This document shows, in pieces, positions 25,623 through 36,675 of a stretch of DNA of 64,000 nucleotides. This DNA comes from Metallosphaera yellowstonensis MK1 (GTDB taxonomy: Archaea > Thermoproteota > Thermoprotei_A > Sulfolobales > Sulfolobaceae), in NCBI RefSeq assembly GCF_000243315.1, contig NZ_JH597770.1, positions 663,348 through 727,347 of the forward strand, written 5' to 3'. The notes under the pieces were generated by a model. The model saw only the letters and a program-made list of their open reading frames with translations. It was not told where the DNA came from and ran no database searches. Every line of letters starts with the position of its first letter. Position 1 is the first letter of the stretch. Both the position numbers and the translations under genes were made by a program.

Positions 25623-28600
25623 CAGATCACCCCTATTATCACTAGGGCAATTACCATGAGGAGTATGAGCCCAACAACGTAGAGCCCCACGTAATCCCTC
25701 AGGAGGCCTGTCTGGACGTCCTTGAAGAACTTGGTTCCGCCGTTTATTAACGCGGAGGGTAACTTCACGTTGAGTCCCACATCTATGACTCCGTGCTCAA
25801 ACCCCCTATAAACTGCCCAGGAACCGTTATACAGCTCGACGCCTAGCCTATCTAGGAGTGGATAGATATACCACCCGTAGTACAGGAAATCTATGACTGG
25901 TCTGAGTGCCTGAACTTTCCCCAAGTCTGTCCCCCTGAGAAAGACTGCGAAGGCTATGAGTATTCCTATCACCGAGAGGATCAGTTCTGTGGTGTCGAAC
26001 TGGAATCCCTTGGCAAAGAAGTGAGTGGAGAGGAAGACTACTAAACTTGGGCTCACGACGCCCATTAGGACTGAGGCCAGTACTAACACCAAGGGAGATA
26101 GATACATCAGGGGGTGAACTCCGTGTCCGTGCTCCCCTTCCTCTCCCTTGGATCCCCAGAGGAACGTCTTGACCACGTACCTGACGATGTAAATAGCTCC
26201 GAGGAATTCCAACACCAGGTAAAGGTAGTCTAGGGAGAGGTTCCAAGAGGTGAGATAGGATATGAAGGAGTGGGCCCAGAAGCCTATGAGCGGAGGAACG
26301 TTAGCTAGGTTGAGTGCAGCTATTAACTGGAGGACGAACACTAACCATAGCTTCCTGTAAAGCCATGGAGTGGAGCCTACGTATCTATTCTCGGTGTAGT
26401 GTATAACTGAGCCGGCATTCATGAAGAGGCTCGCCTTGTATATGCCGTGGGCTACCATCTGGAAGAGGCCTATTGCTATGCCTGAAAAGAGGTAGATAAG
26501 GTTCCCGTCTATTATGGCCAACAGCCCACCTAAAGATGAAGAGAGTATCATGAGCGATATTTGATCAGCAGTGGAGTTAGCCAAGATCACCTTTTGCTCG
26601 TTGGAGACCAACGCGTTCAGGCTCGTAAAGAGGGCTGTGAGGATTGTCACGCCGACCATCACCGAAAAGAAGGCTATTAGGGTGGTTCCGTAGCTCGCTG
26701 AGAACACGTCCGAGGAGAGACTATTCATCTGGATGAAGATGTAAGGATAGGTCAGGAATGTCAACATGGCTCCTAGGTTAACCATCGTGGCGGCGTGGAT
26801 CAGGGCGCTCACTGGAGTTGGACCAGTCATGGCCGTGACCAACCATTGGGTGAAGGGGAACTGAGCGCTCTTGGATAGTCCCCCCAGGAAGAAGAGGATG
26901 AGCATGGCTAGGCCGAAGGGCGAGGACACCATGAAGGGAAGGGCTCCGAAGACTCCGTGTCCAGAGTAGAGGAGGGTGGAACCAAAATATTGAGTTCCTG
27001 TGGTGAGATATATTAGATAGCCCATTCCCAAGAGGAGACCGACGTCTCCCACCCTGGTGAACACCATGGCCCTTATTCCGGAGGTCGTAGGCTTAGATAG
27101 GAACTCCACACCCAAGATCCTCCTCCCGAAATCGCCCACAACGTTTCTCTCGTTATCGTCTAGCCAGTAGCTTATCAAACCGTATGACGCCAGGCTAGTT
27201 CCCTCCCACCCGCTTATGAAGAGAAGGGCATTGTCTGCCAACACTACTGCCAACATGGAACTCACGAAGAATCCGAAGAAACCCCAATACCTCCTCAGGA
27301 CGTTGTCCTCCTTCATGTAGCCCACGCTGTACAAACCGATGAAGAAGGAGAGTGTCGAGACGAAAACTGCCAGGATAGCTTGCAACAGAGAGGAACTGAA
27401 GGAAAAATACGTGAAGAGTTGGTAAGTGTATGATGGAATGAAGAAAAGCCTTGAAGGCTGAGACAGAGATTGTGATAGGTTGAGCCAGGATAGGAGCATA
27501 CTCAAGGCCAAGGTTCCCACCAATATTCCTCCCCTAACGTCTTGATTCAATTTGCTGGGAGTCGCCAAAGTCACCAGTGAGCCGAGGGCGGGCAATAGGA
27601 CTATGAGGGGGAGGAGTAGGGCGTGTCCTGTGACTACGGTGATGAAGTTGTTCAGGGAGCTCACGGCAGCCTGGGGGAAAAGGAACAGCAGTACGCTGAC
27701 GACAGCGATAGACAGCATGGGTAGGGTGTATTCCTTCGCCTTATCCAGGTCAGTCTCTCCCTTAGGCCTACCTGCGTACACGTTCTTGAACAGGTAGGTG
27801 GCGTACGCTGAGGATAGGCCTATGGCTATGAAGAGTCCTAAGGCCAGCAACGAGAACCAACCCAGGCCGACGGTCTGTATGAGCTGACCAGTAGAGAACA
27901 ATAGGAGTGCCTCGCTCACCAAGCCCACAGTAGGAGGGAGACCTAAGATGTTCAGCACGCCGAAGAAGGATAGAGTAGTGTGGGTCGGAGAAGTTAGGTA
28001 AAGTCCCCCTAACTTTGAGATGTCCCTCTCATGAAGCTCAGTTATTGAGGCTCCAGCACTCATGAAGAGTAGGGCCTTCCCGAGACCGTGGGACACGTAG
28101 ACTAAGATGGATGCCACAATCCCCAAGGGGATTTGAACTAGATCTCCCCTTAGACCGAGGAAGAAGGAGATTGAGGCTCCAAGTAGCATGTAACCCATCT
28201 GGGAGACACTGGAGTAGGCCAGGAACCTCTTGAAGTCCTTTTGAACCAAGGCGTTCAATCCTCCGTAGATCATGGTGATGACGGCCCATCCCAAGAAAAT
28301 AGGGGCTAGGAAGGACATGGCTGGGAACAGGTAGTAATATATCATTATGACGTATACCCCTAGACCCACCATGTTAGGGCTCAGTAGCACAGAGATGGGA
28401 GTAGGTGCCTCACCGTGAGCGTAAGGTAGCCAAACGTTTACCCCAGCTTGAGCTCCCTTAACCATCATGCCCAGCACCGCCAGAACAAACAGAGCGATGG
28501 CATAAGTAACGGTGCCATAGTTCCTGAACACGCCAAAGGAGGAGTAGATGTCCATGGTTCCAGTCTCAAGTCCAATGATTATTATGGAGGCCAGGAGTAG

Positions 28601-29098
28601 CACAGTACCCACGTGGGTCCATATGAAGTAAAGTAGGCTTATCCTACGCCTGTCTCCGTAGCCGTAGAGCATGATGAGGAGGAAGGAGGTTATTAAGGCC
28701 AGTTCCAAGAAGATGTAGATTTCGAGGAGGTTAGTGGAGAGTACGGCGTAAAGCATGGACACTGAGAACAGGGAGTAGAGGCCGAAATAGAGCCCCCAGT
28801 TAGCTGAACCCATCTCGTGGAACTTCTCTCCCATGTACCTCAATGAATAGGGAACCGTACTTAGAGTGACCACTAGGATCGTGACAATGAAGGCAAAGTT
28901 GAGGTCGTTAACGGTTAGGCCGAAGGATCCTATGGTGTTGCTCACGAAGAAGGTGTCGTAGAGACCTCTCCTCAGAATGAAGTACAGGTTGACGCCTATA
29001 GCTACACCTGAGACTAAAGCGGACACCCTTCTTTCCTTGAGGAAAAAGACTAAGGAGGAGAGGAAAAGGGAGATCGCGAGCATGACGAAACCTATCAT
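25622..29098 (-). CDS. Fused complex I-like subunits NuoM-NuoL
   Basis: A single uninterrupted frame of 1158 residues. Residues 1 to ~490 are a NuoM-like antiporter module ([56 protein letters not shown]). Residues ~495-1158 are a NuoL-like module ([20 protein letters not shown], then [40 protein letters not shown]) with a C-terminal amphipathic extension ([19 protein letters not shown]) typical of NuoL. The junction near residue 490 joins the last M helix to the first L helix without a linker domain. Both modules keep their lysine/glutamate-bearing helices, so both should pump. Located between nuoK and nuoN where separate L and M genes would be expected. Confidence 0.88.
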   Translation of the reverse strand: MIGFVMLAISLFLSSLVFFLKERRVSALVSGVAIGVNLYFILRRGLYDTFFVSNTIGSFGLTVNDLNFAFIVTILVVTLSTVPYSLRYMGEKFHEMGSANWGLYFGLYSLFSVSMLYAVLSTNLLEIYIFLELALITSFLLIMLYGYGDRRRISLLYFIWTHVGTVLLLASIIIIGLETGTMDIYSSFGVFRNYGTVTYAIALFVLAVLGMMVKGAQAGVNVWLPYAHGEAPTPISVLLSPNMVGLGVYVIMIYYYLFPAMSFLAPIFLGWAVITMIYGGLNALVQKDFKRFLAYSSVSQMGYMLLGASISFFLGLRGDLVQIPLGIVASILVYVSHGLGKALLFMSAGASITELHERDISKLGGLYLTSPTHTTLSFFGVLNILGLPPTVGLVSEALLLFSTGQLIQTVGLGWFSLLALGLFIAIGLSSAYATYLFKNVYAGRPKGETDLDKAKEYTLPMLSIAVVSVLLFLFPQAAVSSLNNFITVVTGHALLLPLIVLLPALGSLVTLATPSKLNQDVRGGILVGTLALSMLLSWLNLSQSLSQPSRLFFIPSYTYQLFTYFSFSSSLLQAILAVFVSTLSFFIGLYSVGYMKEDNVLRRYWGFFGFFVSSMLAVVLADNALLFISGWEGTSLASYGLISYWLDDNERNVVGDFGRRILGVEFLSKPTTSGIRAMVFTRVGDVGLLLGMGYLIYLTTGTQYFGSTLLYSGHGVFGALPFMVSSPFGLAMLILFFLGGLSKSAQFPFTQWLVTAMTGPTPVSALIHAATMVNLGAMLTFLTYPYIFIQMNSLSSDVFSASYGTTLIAFFSVMVGVTILTALFTSLNALVSNEQKVILANSTADQISLMILSSSLGGLLAIIDGNLIYLFSGIAIGLFQMVAHGIYKASLFMNAGSVIHYTENRYVGSTPWLYRKLWLVFVLQLIAALNLANVPPLIGFWAHSFISYLTSWNLSLDYLYLVLEFLGAIYIVRYVVKTFLWGSKGEEGEHGHGVHPLMYLSPLVLVLASVLMGVVSPSLVVFLSTHFFAKGFQFDTTELILSVIGILIAFAVFLRGTDLGKVQALRPVIDFLYYGWYIYPLLDRLGVELYNGSWAVYRGFEHGVIDVGLNVKLPSALINGGTKFFKDVQTGLLRDYVGLYVVGLILLMVIALVIIGVI

Positions 29099-29401
29099 TT
29101 AATCCACCTCGAGAGTGCCCCTCTGCCTATAGTACAGGATGATTGAGGCGAACGCGACAACCACCTCAGTCAAGGCCATGCCGATAGCGAACACGGAGAA
29201 AATGAGGGGAGTGTAAGACCTCCCAGCTAAGGAGGAAACTGCGAAGACCAGGAGGATAGAGGCGTTCAATATGATCTCGGAAGAGAGGAGAACCCTTATC
29301 ACGTTCTTGCTGTTCATGAGTCCGTAGACTCCCACAGCTACCAACATTGTGGCCACAACCAACGCGATTTCGGAGGTGAACGGAACCTGAGTCATCCTCA
29401 A
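29099..29401 (-). CDS. nuoK: Complex I-like subunit NuoK
   Basis: 100 residues with three transmembrane helices ([20 protein letters not shown], then [17 protein letters not shown] and [20 protein letters not shown]). The glutamates in the second and third helices needed for proton transfer are present ([17 protein letters not shown]). The start overlaps the nuoJ stop by 4 nt and the stop is adjacent to the ML fusion start. Confidence 0.92.
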   Translation of the reverse strand: MRMTQVPFTSEIALVVATMLVAVGVYGLMNSKNVIRVLLSSEIILNASILLVFAVSSLAGRSYTPLIFSVFAIGMALTEVVVAFASIILYYRQRGTLEVD

Positions 29402-29898
29402 TCCCTCCTGGCTAAGGCTATGGCCTCTATCATGGTGGTCAGGAGGCCAACGATTAACACGATTGCGGGGAACCAGTACTGAGATATCATCCTCTCACCC
29501 AACGTTTGGAGATCAGGTGAGGGAGGGGCTGAGATAGCTATGCTGGAAGTGGAGAGGACCAGGACCGAGAAAAAGGCAACCGCAGCAAGTAGCGAGATGA
29601 CCGGAGCCCAGGGAGTCCTGATTTCCCTCACCTCAAGTCCCCTGAACATGACCAAGGATACAGAAAGGAACACCACCGTCGCCCCGACATAGAGTATGAT
29701 GTGGAAAACCGAGTAGAGCGAGTAGGCTGCCGGGTTCAAGTCCGCTATGAGTACTGCAATGGAAAGTCCCAAGAAAGCAAGGGAGACAGCCGCATAAAAG
29801 ACGTTCTTGGAGTTCACTATGAATAAGGCTGAAGCTAAAGCCGTAACTGAAAAAACCAAGAATATTGTATCTTGAAGGTCAGTCTGTGTCAGGAACAT
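29398..29898 (-). CDS. nuoJ: Complex I-like subunit NuoJ
   Basis: Membrane subunit of ~166 residues with five hydrophobic helices. [20 protein letters not shown] corresponds to the conserved third-helix region (Y.GA...LFLFV). I take the ATG at 29898 ([12 protein letters not shown]) because GGGGATC lies 8 nt upstream. The longer frame from 29919 would start inside nuoI with MRRRGSS. Overlaps nuoI by 20 nt. Confidence 0.88.
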   Translation of the reverse strand: MFLTQTDLQDTIFLVFSVTALASALFIVNSKNVFYAAVSLAFLGLSIAVLIADLNPAAYSLYSVFHIILYVGATVVFLSVSLVMFRGLEVREIRTPWAPVISLLAAVAFFSVLVLSTSSIAISAPPSPDLQTLGERMISQYWFPAIVLIVGLLTTMIEAIALARRD

Positions 29899-30388
29899 AC
29901 TTGATCCCCTTCTCCTCATCTATGACCGCCTTAACTTTCTTCACCAGAAGCTCCACGGGAGGTTGATCGAAGTCCTGGTTGAACTTGTCCGGGCTGAAGA
30001 AGAGTTCTCTCCTACTCGAGAAGGCTGCGTCATGTACTCCAGTCTCCTTGAGGGCATCAACGGGACATATGTCCACACAGAACCCACAGAAGACGCACCG
30101 CCCGTAATTGATAGTAGGAAACTTCTTCCCCTGGTCTGTCGCCATCTTCATGGCGTCGGCGGGACAAACCATGGCACATAAGGTACAACCTATACAGACG
30201 TCCTTATAGAGCCTGATCATCCCCCTATAACCGGTAGGTAAGGACAGGGACTCCTCTGGGTACTTCAGGGTTATCCTCTGAGGCTTAACGAAGTACTTCA
30301 CGCCAGTGCCGACTGCCTTAAGGTGACCAGTCACGAGATTTAGGGAAGAGTCTCCCTTCTTATACTCTTTAATTTTTATGGAATCCAT
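29879..30388 (-). CDS. nuoI: Complex I-like iron-sulfur subunit NuoI
   Basis: Ferredoxin-like subunit of the connecting module. The 169 residues from ATG 30388 contain two complete 4Fe-4S motifs, [12 protein letters not shown] and [12 protein letters not shown], which ligate clusters N6a and N6b in other complexes I. An in-frame extension upstream to 30586 lies inside nuoH and has no family similarity, so it is not used. Overlaps nuoH by 13 nt. The donor in archaea is likely ferredoxin or another carrier, because the NADH-binding subunits are absent here. Confidence 0.93.
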   Translation of the reverse strand: MDSIKIKEYKKGDSSLNLVTGHLKAVGTGVKYFVKPQRITLKYPEESLSLPTGYRGMIRLYKDVCIGCTLCAMVCPADAMKMATDQGKKFPTINYGRCVFCGFCVDICPVDALKETGVHDAAFSSRRELFFSPDKFNQDFDQPPVELLVKKVKAVIDEEKGIKYVPDTD

Positions 30389-31437
30389 ATGTAACCCACC
30401 ACCAAACCTATGAATAGAGAAACGAAAGTGAGAGGAAGCAGATACTTCCACCCTCCCCTCAAGGCCTGATCTATCCTGTACCTGCCGTAAACTGCCCTCA
30501 GAAACACGGAGAAGAAAACTACTATAGACGCCTTGAGACCTGTCAGGAGGGCCCCAGGGAAACCAGAGAGGGGATACCAACCCCACAGAAACATGTCCGT
30601 GAACACGAGGGCGTAAACCAGGTTTCCCACATATGAGCCAGCCATGGTGAGAACGAACAGGAACCCGCTGTATTCTGTGTATGCCCCTAACACGAGTTCA
30701 GTCTCGGCCTCGGCTATCTCAAAGGGGAACCTGGCACTGCCCATCAACATGGCAATGAAGAAGACTATCGCAGCAACAGGGTTGGCAAGTATACCTGGAA
30801 TTCCACTTTGAGCTATTTTCGCTAAGTCTAGAGTGTGATACTCGAGGGACATGGAAAGCGTCGCCATGATTAGGAGAACATCATAACTTACGGAGAGGTA
30901 CGATTCCCTCACAGCCCCGACTATGGCGAACCTGTTGTTGGTGACCCACGCCACGAATATGACGAACACCGGATACATGGACTCTATGGCAAGGATGAGG
31001 AGCATGTTATATTGGACGAAGAGTCCAGTGAGGACTCCCATGCCTATGTTGGGGTCGTAGAAGTCCCTGAAGTATATGGAGAAAACGGAACCGGAAGGGG
31101 GTATTACCGAGACTGGAATGATGGAGAGTGGGATGAAGGACATTGCCACAGCTAGTACGGGGGCCAACGCAAAGAGGGTCGGATTAACTCCCTCCGGGAT
31201 GATGACCTCGGAGAAGACGAACTTGACTGCGTCCGCTATCAATTGCATAAACCCACCCAACCGCTTCGATGCGTAATACGGGCCGACCCTCATCTGAACC
31301 CTGGCTGCTGCCTTCCTTTCGAACCATATTGTGGTGAGCAGGAGTATGGCAGTGAATATGAGACCTGGGTATATCACTGAGTTGAAGAAAGAGGGGTAAA
31401 GTACGTAATATCTTAGATCGAACAGCAGATTCATCAT
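30376..31437 (-). CDS. nuoH: Complex I-like membrane subunit NuoH
   Basis: Forms the quinone-entry channel with the peripheral arm. The 353 residues have about eight hydrophobic helices. Family signatures are [37 protein letters not shown] and [20 protein letters not shown], with charged loop residues facing the quinone site. Overlaps nuoD by 4 nt. Confidence 0.95.
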   Translation of the reverse strand: MMNLLFDLRYYVLYPSFFNSVIYPGLIFTAILLLTTIWFERKAAARVQMRVGPYYASKRLGGFMQLIADAVKFVFSEVIIPEGVNPTLFALAPVLAVAMSFIPLSIIPVSVIPPSGSVFSIYFRDFYDPNIGMGVLTGLFVQYNMLLILAIESMYPVFVIFVAWVTNNRFAIVGAVRESYLSVSYDVLLIMATLSMSLEYHTLDLAKIAQSGIPGILANPVAAIVFFIAMLMGSARFPFEIAEAETELVLGAYTEYSGFLFVLTMAGSYVGNLVYALVFTDMFLWGWYPLSGFPGALLTGLKASIVVFFSVFLRAVYGRYRIDQALRGGWKYLLPLTFVSLFIGLVVGYIWIP

Positions 31438-32651
31438 CGATCCGCCTCCGGTGGGAAGTAGTCTAAACTACCGTAGATAGACACTAGGTCAGCATACCTG
31501 ACGCCCTTAAGGAGGTTCTGCATTACATATATACTCCTATATGAAGGTGTAATCATCCTGAGCCTGTAGGGTTTGGCCGAACCGTCACTCACGACGTAAT
31601 AAAGCAGTTCTCCTCTACCCGCCTCGACTCTGGTTACCGCCTCGCCTTTAGGGGGCCTGAAGGAGGCATAGTATCCTGGCATGACGACTCTCCGTTGTCC
31701 TTCCCACCACTTCTTAAGCCTGGTAGGAGGGATCTGTTTGAAGAACCTGTCACTCAGGATCTGACCTTCGGGTATGTCCCTTATTATCTGCTCCAGTATG
31801 TTCAAGCTCTGTTGGATCTCCTCAAACCTAACCAGTGTCCTAGCATAACCGTCTCCCTCTTTATACACAGGAATCTCGAAGTCCAACCTGGAATACGCAG
31901 CATAGGGTTCCACTTTCCTGACGTCGTAGTAAACCCCAGAGCCCCTCAGGTTTGGGCCGACAGCTCCCCACTCTATGGCCTGCTCTCTAGTCATTATACC
32001 GACGTCCTGTAGCCTGGCCTTAACGTTGGGATTGTTCAGGAAGATGTTCTCCCAATCCTTGATCTTCCTCCTCATGTACGTGACGGCCTTCCTGGTCATC
32101 TCGACTATAGTGGGAGTTAGATCCCTCCTCACCCCTCCAGGAATGACGTAAGAATTCGTTATCCTAGCTCCGGTGAGGGCCTCGAGTATCTGAACCCATA
32201 CCTCCCTGTCACCGAAGCCCCACATGAAGCCGGTGGAGTGACCGATGAAGATGGCCAGTATTCCCATGCCGTAGAGGTGACTAGCGATCCTACTTATCTC
32301 AGCAGCAAAGCTCCTTAAGTATTGGGCCCTATCGGGTACATCAACTCCCAGGATCTTCTCCACGGCCATTATGTAACCTAGGTTCATGTGAATCGAATCC
32401 AATATGGCAGGTCTCTCCACAAGCGGGATCAAGTGAATGTAGTTTCTGTTCTCCCCAAGTTTCTCCACGGCCCTATGTACGTATCCGGGCTCCACCTGAG
32501 CTTCCTCTATTATATCTCCATTTAGCCTGACGTATATCCTCAGGTGGCCCGACCCAGGATGTTGCGGACCTACATTTAACTCCCCACTCACCGGAATGAC
32601 GTCTATCTCCATCCCACCGCTCTTCATTAACTCTTCAGCTTGGTCTGTCAA
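31434..32651 (-). CDS. nuoD: Complex I-like 49-kDa subunit NuoD
   Basis: Quinone-site subunit of the connecting module. The 405 residues contain [16 protein letters not shown] with the quinone-binding histidine, [46 protein letters not shown] and [17 protein letters not shown]. The nickel-binding cysteines of the hydrogenase ancestor are absent, as in true complex I. Overlaps nuoC by 17 nt. Confidence 0.95.
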   Translation of the reverse strand: MTDQAEELMKSGGMEIDVIPVSGELNVGPQHPGSGHLRIYVRLNGDIIEEAQVEPGYVHRAVEKLGENRNYIHLIPLVERPAILDSIHMNLGYIMAVEKILGVDVPDRAQYLRSFAAEISRIASHLYGMGILAIFIGHSTGFMWGFGDREVWVQILEALTGARITNSYVIPGGVRRDLTPTIVEMTRKAVTYMRRKIKDWENIFLNNPNVKARLQDVGIMTREQAIEWGAVGPNLRGSGVYYDVRKVEPYAAYSRLDFEIPVYKEGDGYARTLVRFEEIQQSLNILEQIIRDIPEGQILSDRFFKQIPPTRLKKWWEGQRRVVMPGYYASFRPPKGEAVTRVEAGRGELLYYVVSDGSAKPYRLRMITPSYRSIYVMQNLLKGVRYADLVSIYGSLDYFPPEADR

Positions 32652-33117
32652 CGAACAACCCCTCCGTCTTAATCTTGTAACTCTTTCTCAGGGGATAAAC
32701 CCCCTCGAAGTCCTCCGGGAGAAACAGTCTCTTCATATCAGGGTTCCCAGAGAACTTGACTCCCAACATTTCGTAGGTCTCCCTCTCCCCAGTCCACGCG
32801 CTCTTCCAGACTTCCATAAGGCTGGGAACCTCCAATTCCTTATAGTTAGTCCACGTCTTCAGAGCTACGATGACCTTGGCCAGATTTACATCCGAGTAAG
32901 ATGAGACGTGATAGACTACCTGAATCCTTCCCTGGTCTGGATAGTCTATTCCAGTCACCGCCTTAACGTGATCGAAACCTAAATCCTTTAGGACTTTAGC
33001 CACCTGAACTAAGTCCTTCTTCTCTACCTCTATGGAGGCCCTGCCCTCACTCTCAACCTTGACTGGGATCTTCTTGGATTGGAGGGCTTGGCTTAAGACG
33101 TCAATTGGCTTCTGCAT
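32635..33117 (-). CDS. nuoC: Complex I-like 30-kDa subunit NuoC
   Basis: Peripheral-arm scaffold subunit. The 160 residues show [40 protein letters not shown] and [13 protein letters not shown], the usual 30-kDa subunit signatures. Its start codon touches the nuoA stop (1-nt overlap), so there is no room for nuoB, which normally sits between A and C. Confidence 0.93.
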   Translation of the reverse strand: MQKPIDVLSQALQSKKIPVKVESEGRASIEVEKKDLVQVAKVLKDLGFDHVKAVTGIDYPDQGRIQVVYHVSSYSDVNLAKVIVALKTWTNYKELEVPSLMEVWKSAWTGERETYEMLGVKFSGNPDMKRLFLPEDFEGVYPLRKSYKIKTEGLFVDRPS

Positions 33118-33506
33118 TATCTCCTCAGCTCCCAGTTTAATATCTGATCAACCTGTTTTATTGTATAGTAGAGGATCGGGTACATTATAACAAGGAAAGA
33201 CCCCACAACGATAAGTAGGTTCCTAAATAGTAGGGAACTGCCGTAAAACGGTACTGCGGAAGCCAAGAATAAAATGATCACAATTGGCTCTAGTGTGGTG
33301 TAGACCAGAAGGTATCCGTAGTACTGTAATGGGAACCATAGACGGCCCTCTCCAGTCGGTATGTTTCCTGCCTCAAACCTGGAGTTCTTTATGGGATTAG
33401 GGTTGTGCGGGACTATAAGGGACAGTAGTTTATATGTCCCGTACCCACCAGCCAGTACCAAGATGAAGGGGAGACCGAATGATAAGGAAGCCTGGACAAG
33501 CGTCAT
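33117..33506 (-). CDS. nuoA: Complex I-like membrane subunit NuoA
   Basis: 129 residues with three hydrophobic helices. [20 protein letters not shown] followed by [20 protein letters not shown] is the NuoA signature loop, normally containing a cysteine in YECG and here replaced by FEAG. First gene of the operon. Confidence 0.9.
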   Translation of the reverse strand: MTLVQASLSFGLPFILVLAGGYGTYKLLSLIVPHNPNPIKNSRFEAGNIPTGEGRLWFPLQYYGYLLVYTTLEPIVIILFLASAVPFYGSSLLFRNLLIVVGSFLVIMYPILYYTIKQVDQILNWELRR

Positions 33507-33545
33507 GCCGTGTTAGATACACTAGAAGAGGTATAAAATATTTGC
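33507..33545 (-). promoter_or_regulatory. Promoter of the nuo operon
   Basis: Read on the minus strand, AATATTTTATACC lies about 22-34 nt before the nuoA ATG at 33506, the right place for a TATA box giving a short-leader mRNA. A second TATA-like AGTATATAAAC lies further up near 33555-33575. Confidence 0.5.
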
Positions 33546-33604
33546 TTTTGACGATCTCTCTAAGTTTATATACTTTAAAAAACTAAAATTAGCCCCATGA
33601 AGGT

Positions 33605-34381
33605 TTATTTAACTTTTTCAATAACAGTACGAGAGTTCTGAATGCACTTCCATATCCCCTGCCTCGGGACTCCCTCGATGCACCTCGCGGAAACGAACTC
33701 CTTCTCCTGATCCAACGTGACTGGGTCATCCTCGGGCCTCACGAAGTTGTCATGTATCACACAATTTGGCCCCGCGAACCTAAATAGGATAGGGTGGACT
33801 CTTCTGACCTCCTCCAACATGAGCCAAGCCACCTTCCTGATCTCCCACTGTGCTCTACTGCACAGTCTCAAGCCGAAGAAATTGTACAACTCCCTGGCGT
33901 TCATGGTCACTACGAGGTTGGTGTTTACACCGTTGGGCAAGACGTACCTGGCGTCTTCCTCAGGCACACCACTCTGGAGGAGGTCGAGGTAGTGTCTGTA
34001 CGAGTCCTCATACGCTTTCCTGAACTCGTCCTCGTCCCTCCAAGATGGCGTGACTGGTTGATAGAACTCGTCCTTCGGCTTGGCGAACCTGTGGCTCATC
34101 TGAGTATAAGAGGCTATCCTGTGCCTGACCAACTGGTGGCTCGCGACACGGGATATGCCCTCTATAGAGAAGGTATAAACGGAGTGCTCCAAGACTGACC
34201 AGTACCCGTGCAGTATTGAGTCCTTGATCCACGTCTCCATCTCTTCCTTGGTCATGTTTTTCTCGTGGTGTTCCCACCCCTTCCTACTCCTAGACATCTT
34301 GGCTGCTATGGCCACAACTTTCTCCCCATCCCCAGTGAAGGAAACAAGCTTTACCCTAAAGGTCGATACCCCCCTTTGCAT
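33605..34381 (-). CDS. thyX: Flavin-dependent thymidylate synthase ThyX
   Basis: Makes dTMP from dUMP using FAD, NADPH and methylenetetrahydrofolate or the archaeal C1 carrier. The 258 residues contain the ThyX motif RHR(x)7S exactly: Arg86-His87-Arg88 and Ser96 in [28 protein letters not shown] precedes it and [12 protein letters not shown] follows in the C-terminal half. Monocistronic by appearance. ATG at 34381 gives a normal-length protein. Confidence 0.95.
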   Translation of the reverse strand: MQRGVSTFRVKLVSFTGDGEKVVAIAAKMSRSRKGWEHHEKNMTKEEMETWIKDSILHGYWSVLEHSVYTFSIEGISRVASHQLVRHRIASYTQMSHRFAKPKDEFYQPVTPSWRDEDEFRKAYEDSYRHYLDLLQSGVPEEDARYVLPNGVNTNLVVTMNARELYNFFGLRLCSRAQWEIRKVAWLMLEEVRRVHPILFRFAGPNCVIHDNFVRPEDDPVTLDQEKEFVSARCIEGVPRQGIWKCIQNSRTVIEKVK

Positions 34382-34485
34382 TAGTTATTAGGTTCCCAGA
34401 GCAATGTAGATAAATTTCACCGCTCAATATTTCGAACCAGCCAATTATGTACCTACACACCTAAGATTTAAAAATGATTTGAAGA

Positions 34486-34821
34486 TCAGTCTAGGACTCC
34501 GCTAAATTTCTCAACTAATCTGGTTAATAGGGCCGCATTCTTTTCGGCGTCCTTCTCAGCCTGTTCTAAAGTTTTCTTCACGTCTTCTTCCAAGTTTGAG
34601 GACATTCTCTGTTTATATACCGTGATGTCAGTCAGCTCGTCCTCCAGTGAATCTAGGATTATTTTCATCTGATTAGGCTCCAACTTAGCGGTCTTAGTGG
34701 CCTTATCCCTGAAGCAAGTGTAGTGAACAACGGTCTTCTTTGATGTGAACGTAAACAGTTCGTCCCAGTATATCTTGCTCTTGCACAAGTCACACGTCCA
34801 CTTGGTTTCTGCCCTGCTCAT
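34486..34821 (-). CDS. Zinc-ribbon-like small protein (DUF2175-like)
   Basis: 111 residues from ATG 34821 ([20 protein letters not shown]). A CDLC and later HYTCF give a probable zinc site. The second half is a helix-rich charged region ([20 protein letters not shown]). I link it to Pfam DUF2175, an archaeal family of unknown function. The longer frame starting at 34866 would add a hydrophobic stretch but overlaps the divergent neighbour and lacks family support, so I reject it. Shares a 43-bp divergent promoter gap with the next gene. Confidence 0.65.
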   Translation of the reverse strand: MSRAETKWTCDLCKSKIYWDELFTFTSKKTVVHYTCFRDKATKTAKLEPNQMKIILDSLEDELTDITVYKQRMSSNLEEDVKKTLEQAEKDAEKNAALLTRLVEKFSGVLD

Positions 34822-34864
34822 CGCAGTAGATACAATTAAATACAAAATAAAGGTTACGGTACGC

Positions 34865-35992
34865 ATGATGATAACCGAGAGGGTAATAGAGGACGCAAGG
34901 TTCTACGGGAAGCTAATTGTTGCGGTCTTCTCAGATGAGGGATTTCCGCTAAACATTCCTGATTCCTTATCCAAGAGGCTAACAGTGATTCCTGTGAACC
35001 CTGAAGAGCATCCTGAATATCTGGTGAGGCTCACCAGGGGGATAATTCCTGCAATCACCGTGATGACGCCTAGCCTCGAGATAGTAGGTATAATCGAATC
35101 CGCGAACACCTCCTACATCGTATCCAGCTTGAGGGAATTGGTGGACAATTTCGTAAGGGGGAACGTGAGGCCTTACAAGATATCTCCGTACGTGCCTGAA
35201 CCTCAGGATCCGCCACAGGACGCATCTTACGAAGTGATCTCCAAGATCCTCGATGGGTATCCTGCTGATTTCAGGACGATTGAGTTGGTGAGGACATTCG
35301 TAACGACTCATAAGGAGTATGAGAAAGTCCTCAAGGTTCTGAAGCCACTGGACGATATAGCATCATTCTACCTTGAGGGAGGGACGTTGAACGACGACTT
35401 TGCGGTATACGAGGCAGTGAAGGTCATTAAAGGGGAAAGGGGGATGCCAGAGGCCTTCCTAGGAGAGGACGGAAGGGTTCTGAGGAGGAGGGGCGGAGAG
35501 AACTGGGGCTTACTCGTGGATGAGGCTTTGGTGGGTTTCTCCTTCCTCTCCAGGTACCTCAGGGAGGGAACAGATGAGGATTTGGAGAGAGCCAAGAGAA
35601 TATTTAGCTTTGTGAGGACGCACCTTGAGACGGAAAGGGGATACAGGGACTCCGTGCCTAGGGATCCGTTAACTAGGGTTGAGTTCCTTGAACCACTGGC
35701 TAACTCGGAGCTGGCTATCTTCTTATCCGCGCTTTGGCAGGTAACTCAAAGCGAAACGGTGAGAGAGAAGTCGCTGAAGGCCTTGAGGTGTGCGAGCTCC
35801 TCGCAGAGCCTTCCAGTTAAGGCCAGAATAGCCTTGGCCACCCTAAGGCTCGAGAAGGGAATACTGGTCAACAAACCAGGTAGGTTCGAGGACTCCAGGG
35901 TAATGCTGAATAAATCGTTGGATTGTAATTTCAAATACTCAGGGAAATGCTACGACACCCTCGAGGCTGTGTACGAGGAATACAGCGATTAG
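34865..35992 (+). CDS. YyaL/DUF255-like protein lacking the thioredoxin active site
   Basis: 375 residues from ATG 34865 (an upstream in-frame extension to 34745 lies in the divergent gene and is not used). Residues ~1-100 resemble a reduced thioredoxin-like domain ([40 protein letters not shown]). From ~200 onward the sequence follows the alpha-helical barrel half of YyaL/spermatogenesis-associated protein 20 relatives ([20 protein letters not shown], then [20 protein letters not shown]). Typical members are ~600-700 residues with a CxxC; here there is no CxxC and the protein is much shorter. Biological role unknown. Its stop overlaps the convergent DUF364 gene by 4 nt. Confidence 0.6.
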   Translation: MMITERVIEDARFYGKLIVAVFSDEGFPLNIPDSLSKRLTVIPVNPEEHPEYLVRLTRGIIPAITVMTPSLEIVGIIESANTSYIVSSLRELVDNFVRGNVRPYKISPYVPEPQDPPQDASYEVISKILDGYPADFRTIELVRTFVTTHKEYEKVLKVLKPLDDIASFYLEGGTLNDDFAVYEAVKVIKGERGMPEAFLGEDGRVLRRRGGENWGLLVDEALVGFSFLSRYLREGTDEDLERAKRIFSFVRTHLETERGYRDSVPRDPLTRVEFLEPLANSELAIFLSALWQVTQSETVREKSLKALRCASSSQSLPVKARIALATLRLEKGILVNKPGRFEDSRVMLNKSLDCNFKYSGKCYDTLEAVYEEYSD

Positions 35993-36675
35993 GCTAACTT
36001 CACGTAAGCCTTACTGACGTACCTGTTAAGTTGCCTTGCACTACCTCCCTCACATACAGTCCTGAAGGCTCTGGCCCTGTCAGTGGGGACTATCTTTCCT
36101 ACAACTTCGAATCCTAGTCTCTTCAGGGTAACAGGTGCATAAACTGACGCCACTCCAACCAGGAGGAGATGCTGAGCCTTGATGTTACTTACTATCTTGT
36201 CTATGGCGTTTATGACCAAAGACGATCCGAAGATTGTGGCAGTGGTGCAGATCTCACCATTGAAGGATGAGAAAGGTCTGGATCCCTGAACTGGTTGTGG
36301 GGAGAAGTCGTAGGCTACTACCTCAGAGAACCCTTCGTAGGACACCTGTGGAGAGTAGCCGAAAACACAGAGTTTCCCTCCTTGGAAGTGTTGTAACGGA
36401 TCGCCAGGAGAGAGTTGAGGGGGAGAGAGTGCGTTCATCACAGCCAAGGAGACGCTCCTCCTCATAGGTGTGTCTAGATTCCTTGCGACCTCGTAAGCGC
36501 TCTTTCCTTGTAACTCTCCTGCCTCCTCTACTTCACCGTCAGTGAGGGTGATGGAAATTCCCATGGATTGATCGTCTAAGATGGCGGTCGTGTAGGAAGG
36601 GCCTACACAGAGGTTAATCACCTTCCTCCTCTTGAGCTCAAAGGAGAGTTCCTCCAGCATCTCATCCAAGATCAT
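35989..36675 (-). CDS. DUF4213/DUF364 putative metal-chelation protein
   Basis: 228 residues. The N-terminal part (NLCVGPSYTTAILDDQSMGI) resembles DUF4213, an enolase N-terminal-like fold. The rest resembles DUF364, a Rossmann-like domain (LCVFGYSPQV, then ATIFGSSLVINAIDKIV and LLLVGVASVYAPVTLKRLGF). The family is annotated as putative heavy-metal chelation on structural grounds only. The start overlaps the stop of the upstream nucleotidyltransferase gene by 4 nt, so they are cotranscribed. Confidence 0.75.
   Translation of the reverse strand: MILDEMLEELSFELKRRKVINLCVGPSYTTAILDDQSMGISITLTDGEVEEAGELQGKSAYEVARNLDTPMRRSVSLAVMNALSPPQLSPGDPLQHFQGGKLCVFGYSPQVSYEGFSEVVAYDFSPQPVQGSRPFSSFNGEICTTATIFGSSLVINAIDKIVSNIKAQHLLLVGVASVYAPVTLKRLGFEVVGKIVPTDRARAFRTVCEGGSARQLNRYVSKAYVKLA

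Noticed and set aside
25848..26246. 132-residue frame within the NuoM-NuoL fusion in another frame
   Set aside because: Fully contained in a well-supported gene and rich in proline, arginine and serine without any motif.
29879..30586. Longer nuoI starting at 30586
   Set aside because: The extra 66 residues lie inside nuoH in another frame and show no ferredoxin-like similarity; ATG 30388 gives the normal NuoI N-terminus.
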